This document shows, piece after piece, positions 44,138 through 52,599 of a DNA stretch of 64,000 nucleotides. Position 1 is the first letter of the stretch. Each line of letters begins with the position of its first letter. The stretch is taken from positions 558,001 to 622,000 of the forward strand of contig NZ_SRLA01000003.1 of NCBI RefSeq assembly GCF_004745825.1. The letters run 5' to 3'. The position numbers were made by a program, and so were the translations under genes. This DNA is from Hymenobacter fodinae (GTDB lineage: Bacteria; Bacteroidota; Bacteroidia; Cytophagales; Hymenobacteraceae). The notes below the pieces were generated by a model. It saw only the letters and a list, made by a program, of their open reading frames with translations. It searched no databases and had not been told where the DNA came from.

Positions 44138-44794
44138 CTAGCGGGCGGCGTCTGCGGCCCCAATCAGGGCCAGTACCGAGGCCCGGTCCTGCCGGGCCTG
44201 CTGCTGTTGGTAGGCCACGGCCCGGCACTTGTTGGTGTAGTAAGTCATCAGGTGCTGCTGTTGCTGCATGCGGTCGGCGATGCGGTTGATGAACTTGAGG
44301 CGCTGGGCGTCCGTCATCTGCGCCCGGTTGGTGGTCATGATGGTGGCCAGCTCGGTGATGAGCGACACGTTTTCCTGCAGCAGCACCTGGTACATGGTGG
44401 AAGCCTCGCTGACCTGCGCGGGCGTGAGGCCCCGGGTGCGCAGCTCGGTCACGCCGCTGGAAAACTGGGTAATCATGGCCGCCTGGGCGTCGTAGATTTC
44501 CCGCACCCGGCGGTAGTTGCGCACGCCGGCGCTGATTTGCAGCAGCGAGCTATACCACTGCGCGTGCAGGACCTGGGTTTGGTCGGTGATGCCCTTGATG
44601 GCCGTGCTGAGCTGTTTGATGTCGCCGGCCAGCACCTTGGCCCGGCCTTTCAGCGTGGTCGATACGCCTTGGTGGAGAATCTGCTTGCGCGAGATTTGCT
44701 CGGAGATGGGCGCCGATATCACCGTTTGGGCCCGCGCCGGCCGGGCCACCAGGCCCAGCAGCGCCAGCAGCACGAAGAAGGAGATAGTTTTCAT
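44138..44794 (-). CDS. TraI-like conjugation protein, second tandem copy
   Basis: 218 residues with a signal peptide (ISFFVLLALLGLVARPARA). The mature protein is almost entirely helical with coiled-coil heptads; conserved blocks are QWYSSLLQISAGVRNYRRVREIY, MTDAQRLKFINRIADRM and YYTNKCRAVA. It is a paralogue of the upstream gene at 44810-45463. Bacteroidota TraI (DUF4141) is a periplasmic VirB5-like coiled-coil protein. It lies 15 bp after the other copy and before traJ, exactly where a single traI is expected. Confidence 0.75.
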   Translation of the reverse strand: MKTISFFVLLALLGLVARPARAQTVISAPISEQISRKQILHQGVSTTLKGRAKVLAGDIKQLSTAIKGITDQTQVLHAQWYSSLLQISAGVRNYRRVREIYDAQAAMITQFSSGVTELRTRGLTPAQVSEASTMYQVLLQENVSLITELATIMTTNRAQMTDAQRLKFINRIADRMQQQQHLMTYYTNKCRAVAYQQQQARQDRASVLALIGAADAAR

Positions 44795-44809
44795 CGGCAG
44801 CGGGTGGGG

Positions 44810-45463
44810 TTAGCGGGCACTGGCGCCCATGAAGGATAGAAGGGTCTGGCGGTCCTGCTCGATTTGTTGGGCCGCCCGCAGCTGCAGCATGTTGCGCCGG
44901 GTGAAGTAGCTGACCAAGCCCAGCTGGTCGGTGATTTTGGCGTCCAGCTGGTCGATGAATTCCATGCGCTCGGCGTCGGTCATCTTGAGCATGGCCGGGC
45001 TGACCACGGTGCGCAGGTCGGCCACGGTGTTGGCGCCCTCGGCCAGCAGCTGGGCGTACATGCTGGTCATCTGCGTGAGCTGCTGGGGGCTGATGTAGGG
45101 CGAGGTGCGCAGCACGTTGATGGCATCCGAGTACTGCTGGATAATCTGGGTTTGCTTGGCGTAGATGGAGCGCACCCGGCGGTAGTCGCGCACGGCGGCG
45201 CTGACCTTGAGCAGGCCGTCGTACCATTCTTTGTGCTGCTCCAGGTTCTTGCGGGCAAAGGTTTTGGTGAGCTCCTGCTCCTTCACCCCGAAGGCTACCA
45301 GCTTGTTGGCCGCGGCTTCCAGCCCCTTCATGGTCTTCTGCAGGCCGGTCTGCACGGCGCTTTGCCCTTCCAGCAGCGGGGCCGATACCACCAGCTGGGC
45401 CGAGGCCCGGGTAGCACTCAGGCCCAGCAGAGCCAGGCTGAGGAGGATGATTTTCTTCTGCAT
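44810..45463 (-). CDS. TraI-like conjugation protein, first tandem copy
   Basis: 217 residues from ATG at 45463 (MQKKIILLSLALLGLSA); a GTG three codons upstream is the alternative. Signal peptide, then a mainly helical mature protein with EWYDGLLKVSAAVRDYRRVRSIYAK, MTDAERMEFIDQLDAKI and SYFTRRNMLQLRAAQQ, all matching blocks in the following gene. It probably encodes the same class of VirB5-like periplasmic component. The two copies have diverged widely, so the duplication is not recent. Same strand as the rest of the operon. Confidence 0.72.
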   Translation of the reverse strand: MQKKIILLSLALLGLSATRASAQLVVSAPLLEGQSAVQTGLQKTMKGLEAAANKLVAFGVKEQELTKTFARKNLEQHKEWYDGLLKVSAAVRDYRRVRSIYAKQTQIIQQYSDAINVLRTSPYISPQQLTQMTSMYAQLLAEGANTVADLRTVVSPAMLKMTDAERMEFIDQLDAKITDQLGLVSYFTRRNMLQLRAAQQIEQDRQTLLSFMGASAR

Positions 45464-45490
45464 GGGCGGCACGTTTGCGTGGTGGTTGGC

Positions 45491-46051
45491 TTACTGATTC
45501 CGGGTTTGCGGGTGCAGCAGGTACTTCAGGTGCCGCTCGGCTGCGAAGCGGGCCTGGCCGGTACCGCCCTCAAAACCCAGCAGCGTGGGCAGGGCCTGCG
45601 TTGCCGTCATGTTGGGCTCCTTGGTCAGGGCCAGCAGCATCGTGGCCACCGTTTCGCAGCGGCCGGCCAGGCCGTTCCAGGTAGCCACGTCTTCGGGCTG
45701 CACCCGGGGCAGGCCCCGTGAGCGGGCTACCGTGCGCAGCACGTAGCGGTAGCGGGCCCAGCCGTTGCGTACCACCGGGTGCTCCTTCACTGAGGCGTCT
45801 AGGTCGCTGCCCTGCCAGGCCGCTACGAACTGGGCGTAGCGCCGGGCCGCCGCCTTGTCGGCCGGGTCTGCGGTGGGCAACGCCACTAGGCTGTCGGCCA
45901 GGGCCTGCGCGGCAGCTACCTCGGTGGACGCAGGTACCGTTGCATCTGCCGCAGGGGTCGTCGTAGCCGGCGAGTCGGCTGGGGATTTATCGCTGCCGCA
46001 GCTGCTGAGCAGCGCCAGCGGCAGGGCCAGGTGAAACAATAGATTGCGCAT
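45491..46051 (-). CDS. Lipoprotein at the traH position
   Basis: 186 residues. The signal peptide ends in LLSSCGSD, a clear lipobox, so the product is lipid-anchored. A Thr/Ala/Pro-rich spacer (about 20-55) leads to a helical domain (about 60-186) with two helix pairs (AAARRYAQFVAAWQG and TQALPTLLGFEGG). No named family is recognised. It stands between traG and the traI-like pair, where CTnDOT-type elements encode TraH; functional equivalence is inference from position only. Confidence 0.6.
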   Translation of the reverse strand: MRNLLFHLALPLALLSSCGSDKSPADSPATTTPAADATVPASTEVAAAQALADSLVALPTADPADKAAARRYAQFVAAWQGSDLDASVKEHPVVRNGWARYRYVLRTVARSRGLPRVQPEDVATWNGLAGRCETVATMLLALTKEPNMTATQALPTLLGFEGGTGQARFAAERHLKYLLHPQTRNQ

Positions 46052-46086
46052 CGTTTTTTCCCTTTTGTTGATGATGGTGTGCTCCC

Positions 46087-48573
46087 CTACCCTTCGCGCA
46101 GCTCGGCGGCGAAGAGCTTGATGGCCGTGGGCATGTCGCCGGTCTGGCGCAGCTTCTCGAACAGCCGCACTTTCTCGGTTTCCTCGGTGGTGTAGGTCAC
46201 GTACTCTTCCTTCGACACCTCGATGGCGTACACCTTCGACACCACCCCGCCCAGCGAGATGAATACCTCGGTGTAGCGGCCCCGCGCGGGCTGGTTGTCG
46301 CGGTTGATGCTCAGCACTAGGTCCTTCTCCTTGGGCGTGAGCGAGAGCAGGGCCTGAATCTCCTCGAAGCGGTTGATGAACTTGCGCTGGTCGAGCAGAA
46401 TCTTGCAGTCCGAGTTGTTGATGATGGCATCCTTGACAATCTCGTTGCCGATGATGTCGTCGATTTCCTGCGTGACCACAATGGCCTCGCCGAAGAACTT
46501 GCGCACCGTCTTAAATAGGTACTTGATGTAGGCGGCCATGCCGGGCGTGGTCAGCGCCTTCCAGGCCTCCTCAATCAGAATCATCTTCCGCACCCCCTTG
46601 AGCTTGCGCATCTTGGAGATGAAGGTTTCCATGATGATGAGTGTGACCACCGGAAACAGGATGGGATGGTCCTTGATGTTGTCCAGCTCGAAGACGATGA
46701 ACGGGGCCTGCACCAGATCCAGCTCCTTATCGGAGTTGAGCAGGTAGTCGTATTCGCCGCCCCGGTAGTAGGGCCCGAGCACGTAGAGAAAGTTGTCGAT
46801 ATCAAAGTCCTTCTCGCGCACCTTTTCCTCCTCCAGCACTTTGCGGTAGGTGCCCTTCACAAACTCGTAGAACGTGTTGAAACTGGGCTGAATAGCCGGG
46901 TTGGCTTCGAGCATCACGTAATACAGGCTCACGGCTGTGGAGAGCGACACGTATTCCGACTGACTGACCGCTTCGTCGTCCTTTTTCCAGAGCGCCTGCA
47001 GCAGCGTTTTGATGCTCTCTTTCTTCTCCACGTCGAGCTTGCCCGAAATCAGGAAGGGATTGAAGGCAATGGGCGCATCCTCCTCGTAGGTGAAGTACAC
47101 CCCGCCCACCAGCTCGCAGAGGCCCTTGTAGGAGTTGCCCGTATCGACCAGCAGCACGTGGGCGCCCTGCTCGTAGTACTGGCGCACCATGTGGTTGGTG
47201 AAAAATGATTTGCCCGAGCCCGAGGGACCGAGCACGAACTTGTTGCGGTTGAAGATGACCTGCCGCTTCATCGGCTCGTCGGAGATGTCCACGAGCACGG
47301 GCTTGCCGGTGAGGCGGTCAGAAAGTTTGATGCCCTTGGTGGCGCCAGTGGAGCGGTAGTTGGTTTCCGAGGCCCAGAAGCACACGGCTTGCTCAATGAA
47401 GGTGTAGAAGGTCTCCTCCGCGGGAAAGTCGCCGGCGTTGCCCGGAATACCGCCCCAGTAGAGCGCGGCAATGTCCACGGTGTTCTGCCGGGGCTTGCAG
47501 TTCATCTGGTTAAAGGCGGCATTCACCAGCTTGCGCACCTCCGTCAGCTCCTCCTCGCTCCTGCCCCAGGTCAGCACGTTGCAGTGCACCCGCACCGGCC
47601 GGCGCTTGTGGGTTAGCAGCTCGTTGAGAAAGGCGTGGTAGTACTCCACGTTGATGGCGTTCTGCCGGGAGTAGAGCGAGAGGGAGGTGAGCCGGTCCTT
47701 CTTCTGCTCGAAGGTTTTTACCGTTTTCTGGGTGTTGTCCAGAAACACGTACTGGTTCAGGATGTGGCTGGTGCCTAGCAGCAGCCCCAGCGGGGCAGCA
47801 AACGAGATGGGGAAGTCCGAGTACTCGGTGCTGTAGGCCTCGTAGCGGATGTCGGTTTCCACTGCGGTGGGTAGGTCATCGAGGTTGGCCACCGAGAACA
47901 TCTGGCAGAACTCCTGGCCCACCTTCAGCCCGCCCGTCAAATCCAGGTCCACCTGCAGGGCCTGGTCGGAGAGGTCCAGCGAGAGGTACTTTTCCAGCAG
48001 CCCGGCCTTTTCCTGGGTGCCGGCCAGCTCATCGGAGGTAAGCCGGTGCGAGCGGATAAAGGGGGCGTTGGTAGGCCCCACCCCTTCCAGCGTGCGCACA
48101 AACTGACCCACGCTGTCGAAGAAGCTTTCCAGCACCTTCGTGTCGAGCATGTCCTTGGGCACGATGTGGCGGCGGGCCAGCAGCCCCGAGGTGCTGCCCC
48201 AGTTGGGGCGCTCCGACGAGGTTTTGGTGATGTAGAGGTAGCAGAAGTGGTTCAGGAACGGACGCTCGTTGAAGTGCCGCTCGTAGGCGGCGGAGAGCAG
48301 CGTACGCTCAGCCTCGAAGCCCGGCGCGTACTTGTCCTCCACGTACCAGTCCTGCTTGTGCACCACGCAGTGGTCGGGCAGCAGGCGCACGGCCTTCACG
48401 AAGGCGGCCTGCAGCTGGGCGTAATCCTCCCGCGAGAGGGTGAAGATTTCCGGCAGCTCCAGGCGAAACGCCACCGTCACGTCCGCGTTTTTCGAGACGA
48501 GGCAATCCTTCTCCACCTTGTAGATGGGCTGCTTGGATTCCAGGGAAACAGAGGGCAGAACCTTGTTGCTCAT
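46087..48573 (-). CDS. traG: Conjugation ATPase TraG (VirB4-like)
   Basis: 828 residues from ATG at 48573 (MSNKVLPSVSLESKQPIY). The N-terminal half is the VirB4/TraG-specific domain; the C-terminal half is a RecA-like motor with Walker A GPSGSGKS at about 449-456, Walker B MILIEEAWKAL, and a helicase-like VTQEIDDIIG segment. It powers assembly of the channel and pilus at the inner membrane. In the Bacteroidota nomenclature TraG is this VirB4 homologue, not the VirD4 coupling protein. Located 27 bp after traF. Confidence 0.94.
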   Translation of the reverse strand: MSNKVLPSVSLESKQPIYKVEKDCLVSKNADVTVAFRLELPEIFTLSREDYAQLQAAFVKAVRLLPDHCVVHKQDWYVEDKYAPGFEAERTLLSAAYERHFNERPFLNHFCYLYITKTSSERPNWGSTSGLLARRHIVPKDMLDTKVLESFFDSVGQFVRTLEGVGPTNAPFIRSHRLTSDELAGTQEKAGLLEKYLSLDLSDQALQVDLDLTGGLKVGQEFCQMFSVANLDDLPTAVETDIRYEAYSTEYSDFPISFAAPLGLLLGTSHILNQYVFLDNTQKTVKTFEQKKDRLTSLSLYSRQNAINVEYYHAFLNELLTHKRRPVRVHCNVLTWGRSEEELTEVRKLVNAAFNQMNCKPRQNTVDIAALYWGGIPGNAGDFPAEETFYTFIEQAVCFWASETNYRSTGATKGIKLSDRLTGKPVLVDISDEPMKRQVIFNRNKFVLGPSGSGKSFFTNHMVRQYYEQGAHVLLVDTGNSYKGLCELVGGVYFTYEEDAPIAFNPFLISGKLDVEKKESIKTLLQALWKKDDEAVSQSEYVSLSTAVSLYYVMLEANPAIQPSFNTFYEFVKGTYRKVLEEEKVREKDFDIDNFLYVLGPYYRGGEYDYLLNSDKELDLVQAPFIVFELDNIKDHPILFPVVTLIIMETFISKMRKLKGVRKMILIEEAWKALTTPGMAAYIKYLFKTVRKFFGEAIVVTQEIDDIIGNEIVKDAIINNSDCKILLDQRKFINRFEEIQALLSLTPKEKDLVLSINRDNQPARGRYTEVFISLGGVVSKVYAIEVSKEEYVTYTTEETEKVRLFEKLRQTGDMPTAIKLFAAELREG

Positions 48574-48600
48574 AGGCAGGGAAAGCACCCGCTCCGGCCG

Positions 48601-48933
48601 CTACGCGCGGCCGGGCGGGTCCTGGTTGAGGCGTTGGAAAAGGCGGCTGTGCCGGTTGGTGATGTAGCGGGGCGAGGAGCGGCGGGCGGCGGCTTTCATC
48701 AGCCCATGCTCGCCAAAGCGGCGGTTCAGGGCGAAGACCCCGGCCCACATGCCGCCCCCGGCCAGGAAAGTGAGGAGCACGGTCAGCACTAAGGGCACGC
48801 CCGCCAGGTAACAGGTCACGAACAGGGCAAACACCAGCCCGATGCCGGCCACCAGAAAGTAGATGTTGCTGCCCACCAGCCCCTTGAATTCGACGGGCTT
48901 GTTGATGCCCCGGTTCAAGTCGTAGACAGGCAT
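48601..48933 (-). CDS. traF: Conjugative transfer protein TraF
   Basis: 110 residues, family length. Starts MPVYDLNRGINKPVEFKGL, typical for DUF4133. Two closely spaced membrane segments (IYFLVAGIGLVFALFV and LVLTVLLTFLAGGGMW) and a basic C-terminal tail (SSPRYITNRHSRLF). It is the VirB3-like inner-membrane partner of the TraG ATPase and lies between traE and traG with gaps of 10 and 27 bp. Confidence 0.9.
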   Translation of the reverse strand: MPVYDLNRGINKPVEFKGLVGSNIYFLVAGIGLVFALFVTCYLAGVPLVLTVLLTFLAGGGMWAGVFALNRRFGEHGLMKAAARRSSPRYITNRHSRLFQRLNQDPPGRA

Positions 48934-48943
48934 GGCGCCGGTA

Positions 48944-49261
48944 TTACAGGAAGAACGAGCGCACCACCGTGGCCACGATAACCAGGAAAATCATCGAGCC
49001 AAACCAGGACACGGCCGTTTTCTGGGTGTCCTGGTCGCCGGAGTTCCACTTGCTGTACACCTTGATGGCACCCACCAGGCCCAGCACCGCCCCGATGGCG
49101 TACATGAGCTTGGTGAGCGGGTCGAAGTAGCTGGTGACCTGCGTGGTGGCATCCTGAATGCCGGCCGTGCCGTTGCCACTCCCGGTCTGGGCGTAGAGCA
49201 GGTGCGAACTAAGGAGCAGGGCTAGGATAGCCAACGAGGTACTAAAACGCTTCTGGTTCAT
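48944..49261 (-). CDS. traE: Conjugative transfer protein TraE (pilin-like)
   Basis: 105 residues. A signal peptide (LAILALLLSSHLLYAQ) and two hydrophobic segments (LMYAIGAVLGLVGAIKVY and FGSMIFLVIVATVVRSFFL) with GDQDTQKTAVSWFGSM between, the DUF4134 signature. By layout it is the VirB2/pilin-type subunit. First recognised tra gene of the operon; an unknown membrane protein precedes it. Confidence 0.9.
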   Translation of the reverse strand: MNQKRFSTSLAILALLLSSHLLYAQTGSGNGTAGIQDATTQVTSYFDPLTKLMYAIGAVLGLVGAIKVYSKWNSGDQDTQKTAVSWFGSMIFLVIVATVVRSFFL

Positions 49262-49304
49262 ACGAATGGGAAAGAATGAGACGTGGGTATGGGTGGGCCG
49301 GACT

Positions 49305-50114
49305 CTACAGCTCGTCGGCCCCGAACAGGGCCGCTAGCTCGGCTTGGTATTCTTCCAGGTGCTGGGCCATTTGCTCGGCCAGGCAGCTGCCCTGCAGGCC
49401 GGCCGGGGCAGGCGGGTTCTGGCCCGCTTGCAGCAGGGCGATGTACTCGCTGACCGACTCGGCGGCCACCAGCTGCGGCGCTGGCCCGGCGGTGATGATG
49501 TCCAGCGAGGAAGCGACCGGCTCCTCGAATGAAGCCAGAGGCTCGTAGCCCTCCGGCAGCAGTTGCTGAAGCGCGGGCTCGGCGTCGAGGAGTTCGGTGG
49601 AATGGTCGACGGCGGCCGGCGGGTCAGCCCCCGCATGGGCTTCGCGCCGCACCAGTTCGGCTAGGCGCTCATCGGCCTGGTCGGCGGCTTCGGTGCGGGT
49701 TTGGTCTTGGGCTGCGGCCTGCTCCTCGGCCGAGGTCGAAGCGGCGTCCATCGGCGCGCTGTCGTCGGCGCTCTGGTCCTGGCCGGTAGCCGTAGCGGTG
49801 GAGGCGGGCAACTGGCCTCCTACTACTGATTCAGTGGCCGGGGGCAGGTTCTCGGCGGCTCCCTCCTCTTCTACTCTAGCTGCTGGTGCTGCCTCCGCGG
49901 CAGCGGGTTGCGGCGCCGCAAAGGCTGAGGTCGGGCGTACTAGGGCGGGCGGAGCCGTGGTGGGGGACGGAGTGCTGCCCGCGCCGCGCTTACCGAGTGC
50001 GAGCAGCGGGGCGAGTTCGGCGCGGTAGTAGAGTAACCCGACTACCAGGTAGTAGAGCAGAACCACGACCAGCATAAACAGGCCAAACTGGCTCCAGGAA
50101 TAAGCACTGAGCAT
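49305..50114 (-). CDS. Membrane-anchored acidic low-complexity protein heading the tra operon
   Basis: 269 residues. One N-terminal membrane segment (FGLFMLVVVLLYYLVVGLLYY), then a long Ala/Glu/Asp/Gln-rich region without obvious fold (about 45-190) and a helical C-terminus (PALQQLLPEGYEPLASFEE, SEYIALLQAGQ). The topology is probably a cytoplasmic tail hung from the inner membrane. It is 43 bp upstream of traE on the same strand and starts the operon as seen here. No family recognised; it may be element-specific. Confidence 0.6.
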   Translation of the reverse strand: MLSAYSWSQFGLFMLVVVLLYYLVVGLLYYRAELAPLLALGKRGAGSTPSPTTAPPALVRPTSAFAAPQPAAAEAAPAARVEEEGAAENLPPATESVVGGQLPASTATATGQDQSADDSAPMDAASTSAEEQAAAQDQTRTEAADQADERLAELVRREAHAGADPPAAVDHSTELLDAEPALQQLLPEGYEPLASFEEPVASSLDIITAGPAPQLVAAESVSEYIALLQAGQNPPAPAGLQGSCLAEQMAQHLEEYQAELAALFGADEL

Positions 50115-50589
50115 CGACAGGAATCAAGCGTGGCACCTCGGGTCGGCCGACCTGAGCGTGAACGTGCCAAACCCTCAGGTTTGACTTGTGCAAACCTATC
50201 CGGCCCCGAAACCCGATTAGTAGAAAGTTGACGAACGGTTAAAATCGGGTGGTGAGATGCGTGGGCCGTACACGAACGGAGGGGCAGGACTACCGAAATG
50301 CGTGATAGCGGGCCGGAGTGCCGAAGAGAGCTGCTGGGAGCCATAGGAGGGTTTCCACGACATCGAGATGGGCTTACAGCAATAGCAAATAACTGTTCTC
50401 TATACCACCGGCAGGCTGTAGGTGCAGGCTTGAACCTCCTGCCCATCGACGGTGGCTTTCCGATGGCGGATAAAGAAGATGGCAATCTTTTTCCGTCCAA
50501 TAGCACCCTCAGCTTTTCCTCAGAATACCCGCGTAGCCTTGTCCTCGGCCGCCCTGCCCAGCAGCGGGTGGATCGTTTAGCGGCTCGGT
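50115..50589. promoter_or_regulatory. Divergent region between the tra operon and the PAP2 gene
   Basis: 475 bp without a supported gene. It must hold the promoter of the minus-strand tra operon and that of the plus-strand PAP2 gene. A somewhat AT-richer stretch around 50210-50245 is the likeliest tra control region, but no consensus promoter was matched with confidence. Confidence 0.4.
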
Positions 50590-51291
50590 ATGATGTTCTG
50601 GATTTCTGCCATTTCCAAGTCCTTGTTGCAGCAGCACCGCCGGCTGATGGTGCTGCTGCTTATCGGCGTAGTACTACCCTGGGGTATTTTTCTGAAAGCC
50701 TCATCAGAAATCCGCGAAGGTGAAGGTTTTCCGGGCGACCAATGGACGCTGCAGTGGCTGCACACCCGTGCCACCCCGGCGCTCGACCAGCTGTTTTTGC
50801 TGCTCACCCGGCTGGGCGGGCCGCCGGTGATGGCCACGCTGGCCGGGCTGATTGCCAGCCTGCTGATCTGGCGGCGGCAGCGGCGTCACGCCTGGTTTTT
50901 CAGTGTGGCCGTGGGCGGGGCCGCGGCCTTAAACATCGTCGCCAAGCTGCTGCTGGGCCGGGTACGACCGGCGCTGTGGGTGTCGCTGGCCCCGGAAACC
51001 ACGCCGAGCTTTCCCAGTGGGCACGCCATGGGTTCGGCCGCGTTGGTGCTCACGCTGGGCTTGCTGCTGGCTCGGTCGCGCTGGCGCGGGCTGCTCTGGG
51101 GACTGGGGGCGCTGTTTGTGCTGGGGGTAGGCGTTTCCCGTCTGTACCTGGGCGTGCATTATCCCAGTGACGTGCTGGCCGGCTGGATAGCCTCCGTGGG
51201 CTGGGTATCGGGCGTGCACCTGCTCTTCTCGCCCTATCTGCGCGAATTGGAACAGCTCATCCACCCGCGTCATCATTCCCTTCGGCCTTAG
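50590..51291 (+). CDS. PAP2-family lipid phosphatase
   Basis: 233 residues, five to six membrane segments. The three PAP2 motifs are complete: KLLLGRVRP, PSGH (in PSFPSGHAMGSA) and SRLYLGVHYPSDVLAGW. Enzymes of this type dephosphorylate phosphatidic acid, undecaprenyl diphosphate or related lipids at the outer face of the inner membrane. Start could be either of two adjacent ATGs. It is followed 63 bp later by a COG4705 membrane gene on the same strand. A second, unrelated-looking PAP2 protein is encoded at 60611-61420. Confidence 0.92.
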   Translation: MMFWISAISKSLLQQHRRLMVLLLIGVVLPWGIFLKASSEIREGEGFPGDQWTLQWLHTRATPALDQLFLLLTRLGGPPVMATLAGLIASLLIWRRQRRHAWFFSVAVGGAAALNIVAKLLLGRVRPALWVSLAPETTPSFPSGHAMGSAALVLTLGLLLARSRWRGLLWGLGALFVLGVGVSRLYLGVHYPSDVLAGWIASVGWVSGVHLLFSPYLRELEQLIHPRHHSLRP

Positions 51292-51354
51292 CCGCCGCGC
51301 TCAACCTCCACCCCGCCGCTATAACTACCCCAGCCTCAACTCCTCCCCTGCCTT

Positions 51355-52101
51355 ATGAAAAAGATTCCCGAAGTCACGCTGCTGTTCTGGGTGATGAAAA
51401 TCTGCGCAACCACGCTGGGCGAAACCGCCGGCGACCTGCTGTCGATGACCCTCAACGTGGGCTACGCCCTCAGCTCGGCGCTGCTGCTGGGGCTGTTTCT
51501 GGTGGTGCTCGGCGGGCAGCTGCTGGCCCGGCGCTACCTGCCGGCGCTGTACTGGGCCGTGATTCTGGCCACCAGCACGGCCGGCACCACCCTCTCCGAC
51601 TACCTGGACCGCACCCTGGGCCTGGGCTACGCCACCGGCGCGGGGCTGCTGGTGGCCCTGCTGCTGGCGGTGCTGGGGGTGTGGTACTGGAGCGAACTGT
51701 CGCTGTCGGTCAGCAACATCCGCACCCGACGCGGCGAGCTGTTTTACTGGCTGGCCATCCTGGTGTCCAACACCCTGGGCACGGCCCTGGGTGACTACCT
51801 GGCCGACGATTCCGGCCTGGGCTTTGGCGGCGGGGCCTTGCTCATCGGCAGCCTGCTGGCCGTGGTGGTGCTGGCCTATTATTTCACCCGACTGTCGCAC
51901 GTGTTCCTGTTTTGGGTGGCCTTTGTGCTCACGCGCCCCTTCGGCGCCACGTTCGGCGACTTGCTCACCAAGACCCCGGAGCAGCACGGCCTGGGCTTCG
52001 GCACCCAGGGCGCGTCGCTGATTCTGTTTGGGCTGCTCGTTGGGCTGGTGCTTTACGACTCGCTGCGGCAGCCCCGGCCCGACGAGGCGCAGGTCGGTTA
52101 G
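51355..52101 (+). CDS. COG4705 family membrane protein
   Basis: 248 residues, eight predicted membrane segments. Four internal repeats each contain a Thr-x-Gly-Asp/Glu type motif: TTLGETAGDLLSM, TAGTTLSDYLD, NTLGTALGDYLADD and RPFGATFGDLLTK, alternating with hydrophobic helices. This repeat is the hallmark of COG4705 proteins, which have no firmly known function and are often found near metal or acid stress genes. Transcribed with PAP2 in plus direction. Its 3' side borders a degenerate gene region. Confidence 0.85.
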   Translation: MKKIPEVTLLFWVMKICATTLGETAGDLLSMTLNVGYALSSALLLGLFLVVLGGQLLARRYLPALYWAVILATSTAGTTLSDYLDRTLGLGYATGAGLLVALLLAVLGVWYWSELSLSVSNIRTRRGELFYWLAILVSNTLGTALGDYLADDSGLGFGGGALLIGSLLAVVVLAYYFTRLSHVFLFWVAFVLTRPFGATFGDLLTKTPEQHGLGFGTQGASLILFGLLVGLVLYDSLRQPRPDEAQVG

Positions 52102-52293
52102 GATGTGTTCTCATTGTACGTTCGTATCGGAGTTATTTTCAGCCATGAACGCAGACTGGACGTTGTTGAGGAATGGACAATGGGCGTTGCTGGCGTCGTT
52201 GCTGCTGGTACGCGCTGGTTTATGTGATGTGGAGGCCGTCAATAACCGTCGTTTGTGTAGGCGGTACTATGGGTAGACCGTACGAGCCAACCT
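52102..52293. other. Intergenic stretch after the COG4705 gene
   Basis: No supported gene. A short frame starting at 52155 (MNADWTLLRNGQWALL) lacks a recognisable family and ends after 40 codons. Confidence 0.3.
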
Positions 52294-52513
52294 TGGCACA
52301 ATTGGTTCAGGCACCTGAGTCAGTGGCACCACGTGTTCGTGCCCTTTGCCTGGCGGCGGTGGGAATTTCGCTGAACGCCGCCCGCCGCGCCGGCACACGC
52401 TGCAAGCCCGCGCCACCGGCCGCGCCGGCCACACCCAGCCCACCGGGCACGACCCTGACCGCCGCCCCTACATGGTCAACGAAATCGGGGCCGTGGAAGT
52501 CTTCGCCCAGTAA
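52294..52513 (+). pseudogene. Remnant of a sulfite-oxidase-family molybdoenzyme C-terminus
   Basis: Two linked fragments look like the dimerisation domain of molybdopterin sulfite-oxidase-type enzymes. The first reads VFVPFAWRRWEFR and then meets a TGA where a Trp is expected. The second, one frame away, reads HTLQARATGRAGHTQPTG and continues DPDRRPYMVNEIGAVEV to a stop at 52511-52513. One premature stop plus one frameshift and no upstream domain indicate a decayed gene. The match is by pattern only; a profile search against Mo-co_dimer would settle it. Confidence 0.45.
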
Positions 52514-52541
52514 CCTTCTACCCGGACAGTTATGCTACGCT

Positions 52542-52559
52542 CCCGGCGGTCCTGCCGGG
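52542..52559. terminator. Short GC-rich hairpin between convergent units
   Basis: CCCGGC (52542-52547) and GCCGGG (52554-52559) can pair around a 6-nt loop. It lies between the plus-strand remnant and the end of the minus-strand run. No U-tract is seen, so terminator function is tentative. Confidence 0.3.
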
Positions 52560-52599
52560 GGCTACCGGTATGGGACTCCCGCAAGTAGGTGAAAAGCCG

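Noticed and set aside
52173..52592. A 139-codon plus-strand frame
   Set aside because: No coherent protein; the region is better explained as a remnant of a molybdoenzyme read in other frames.
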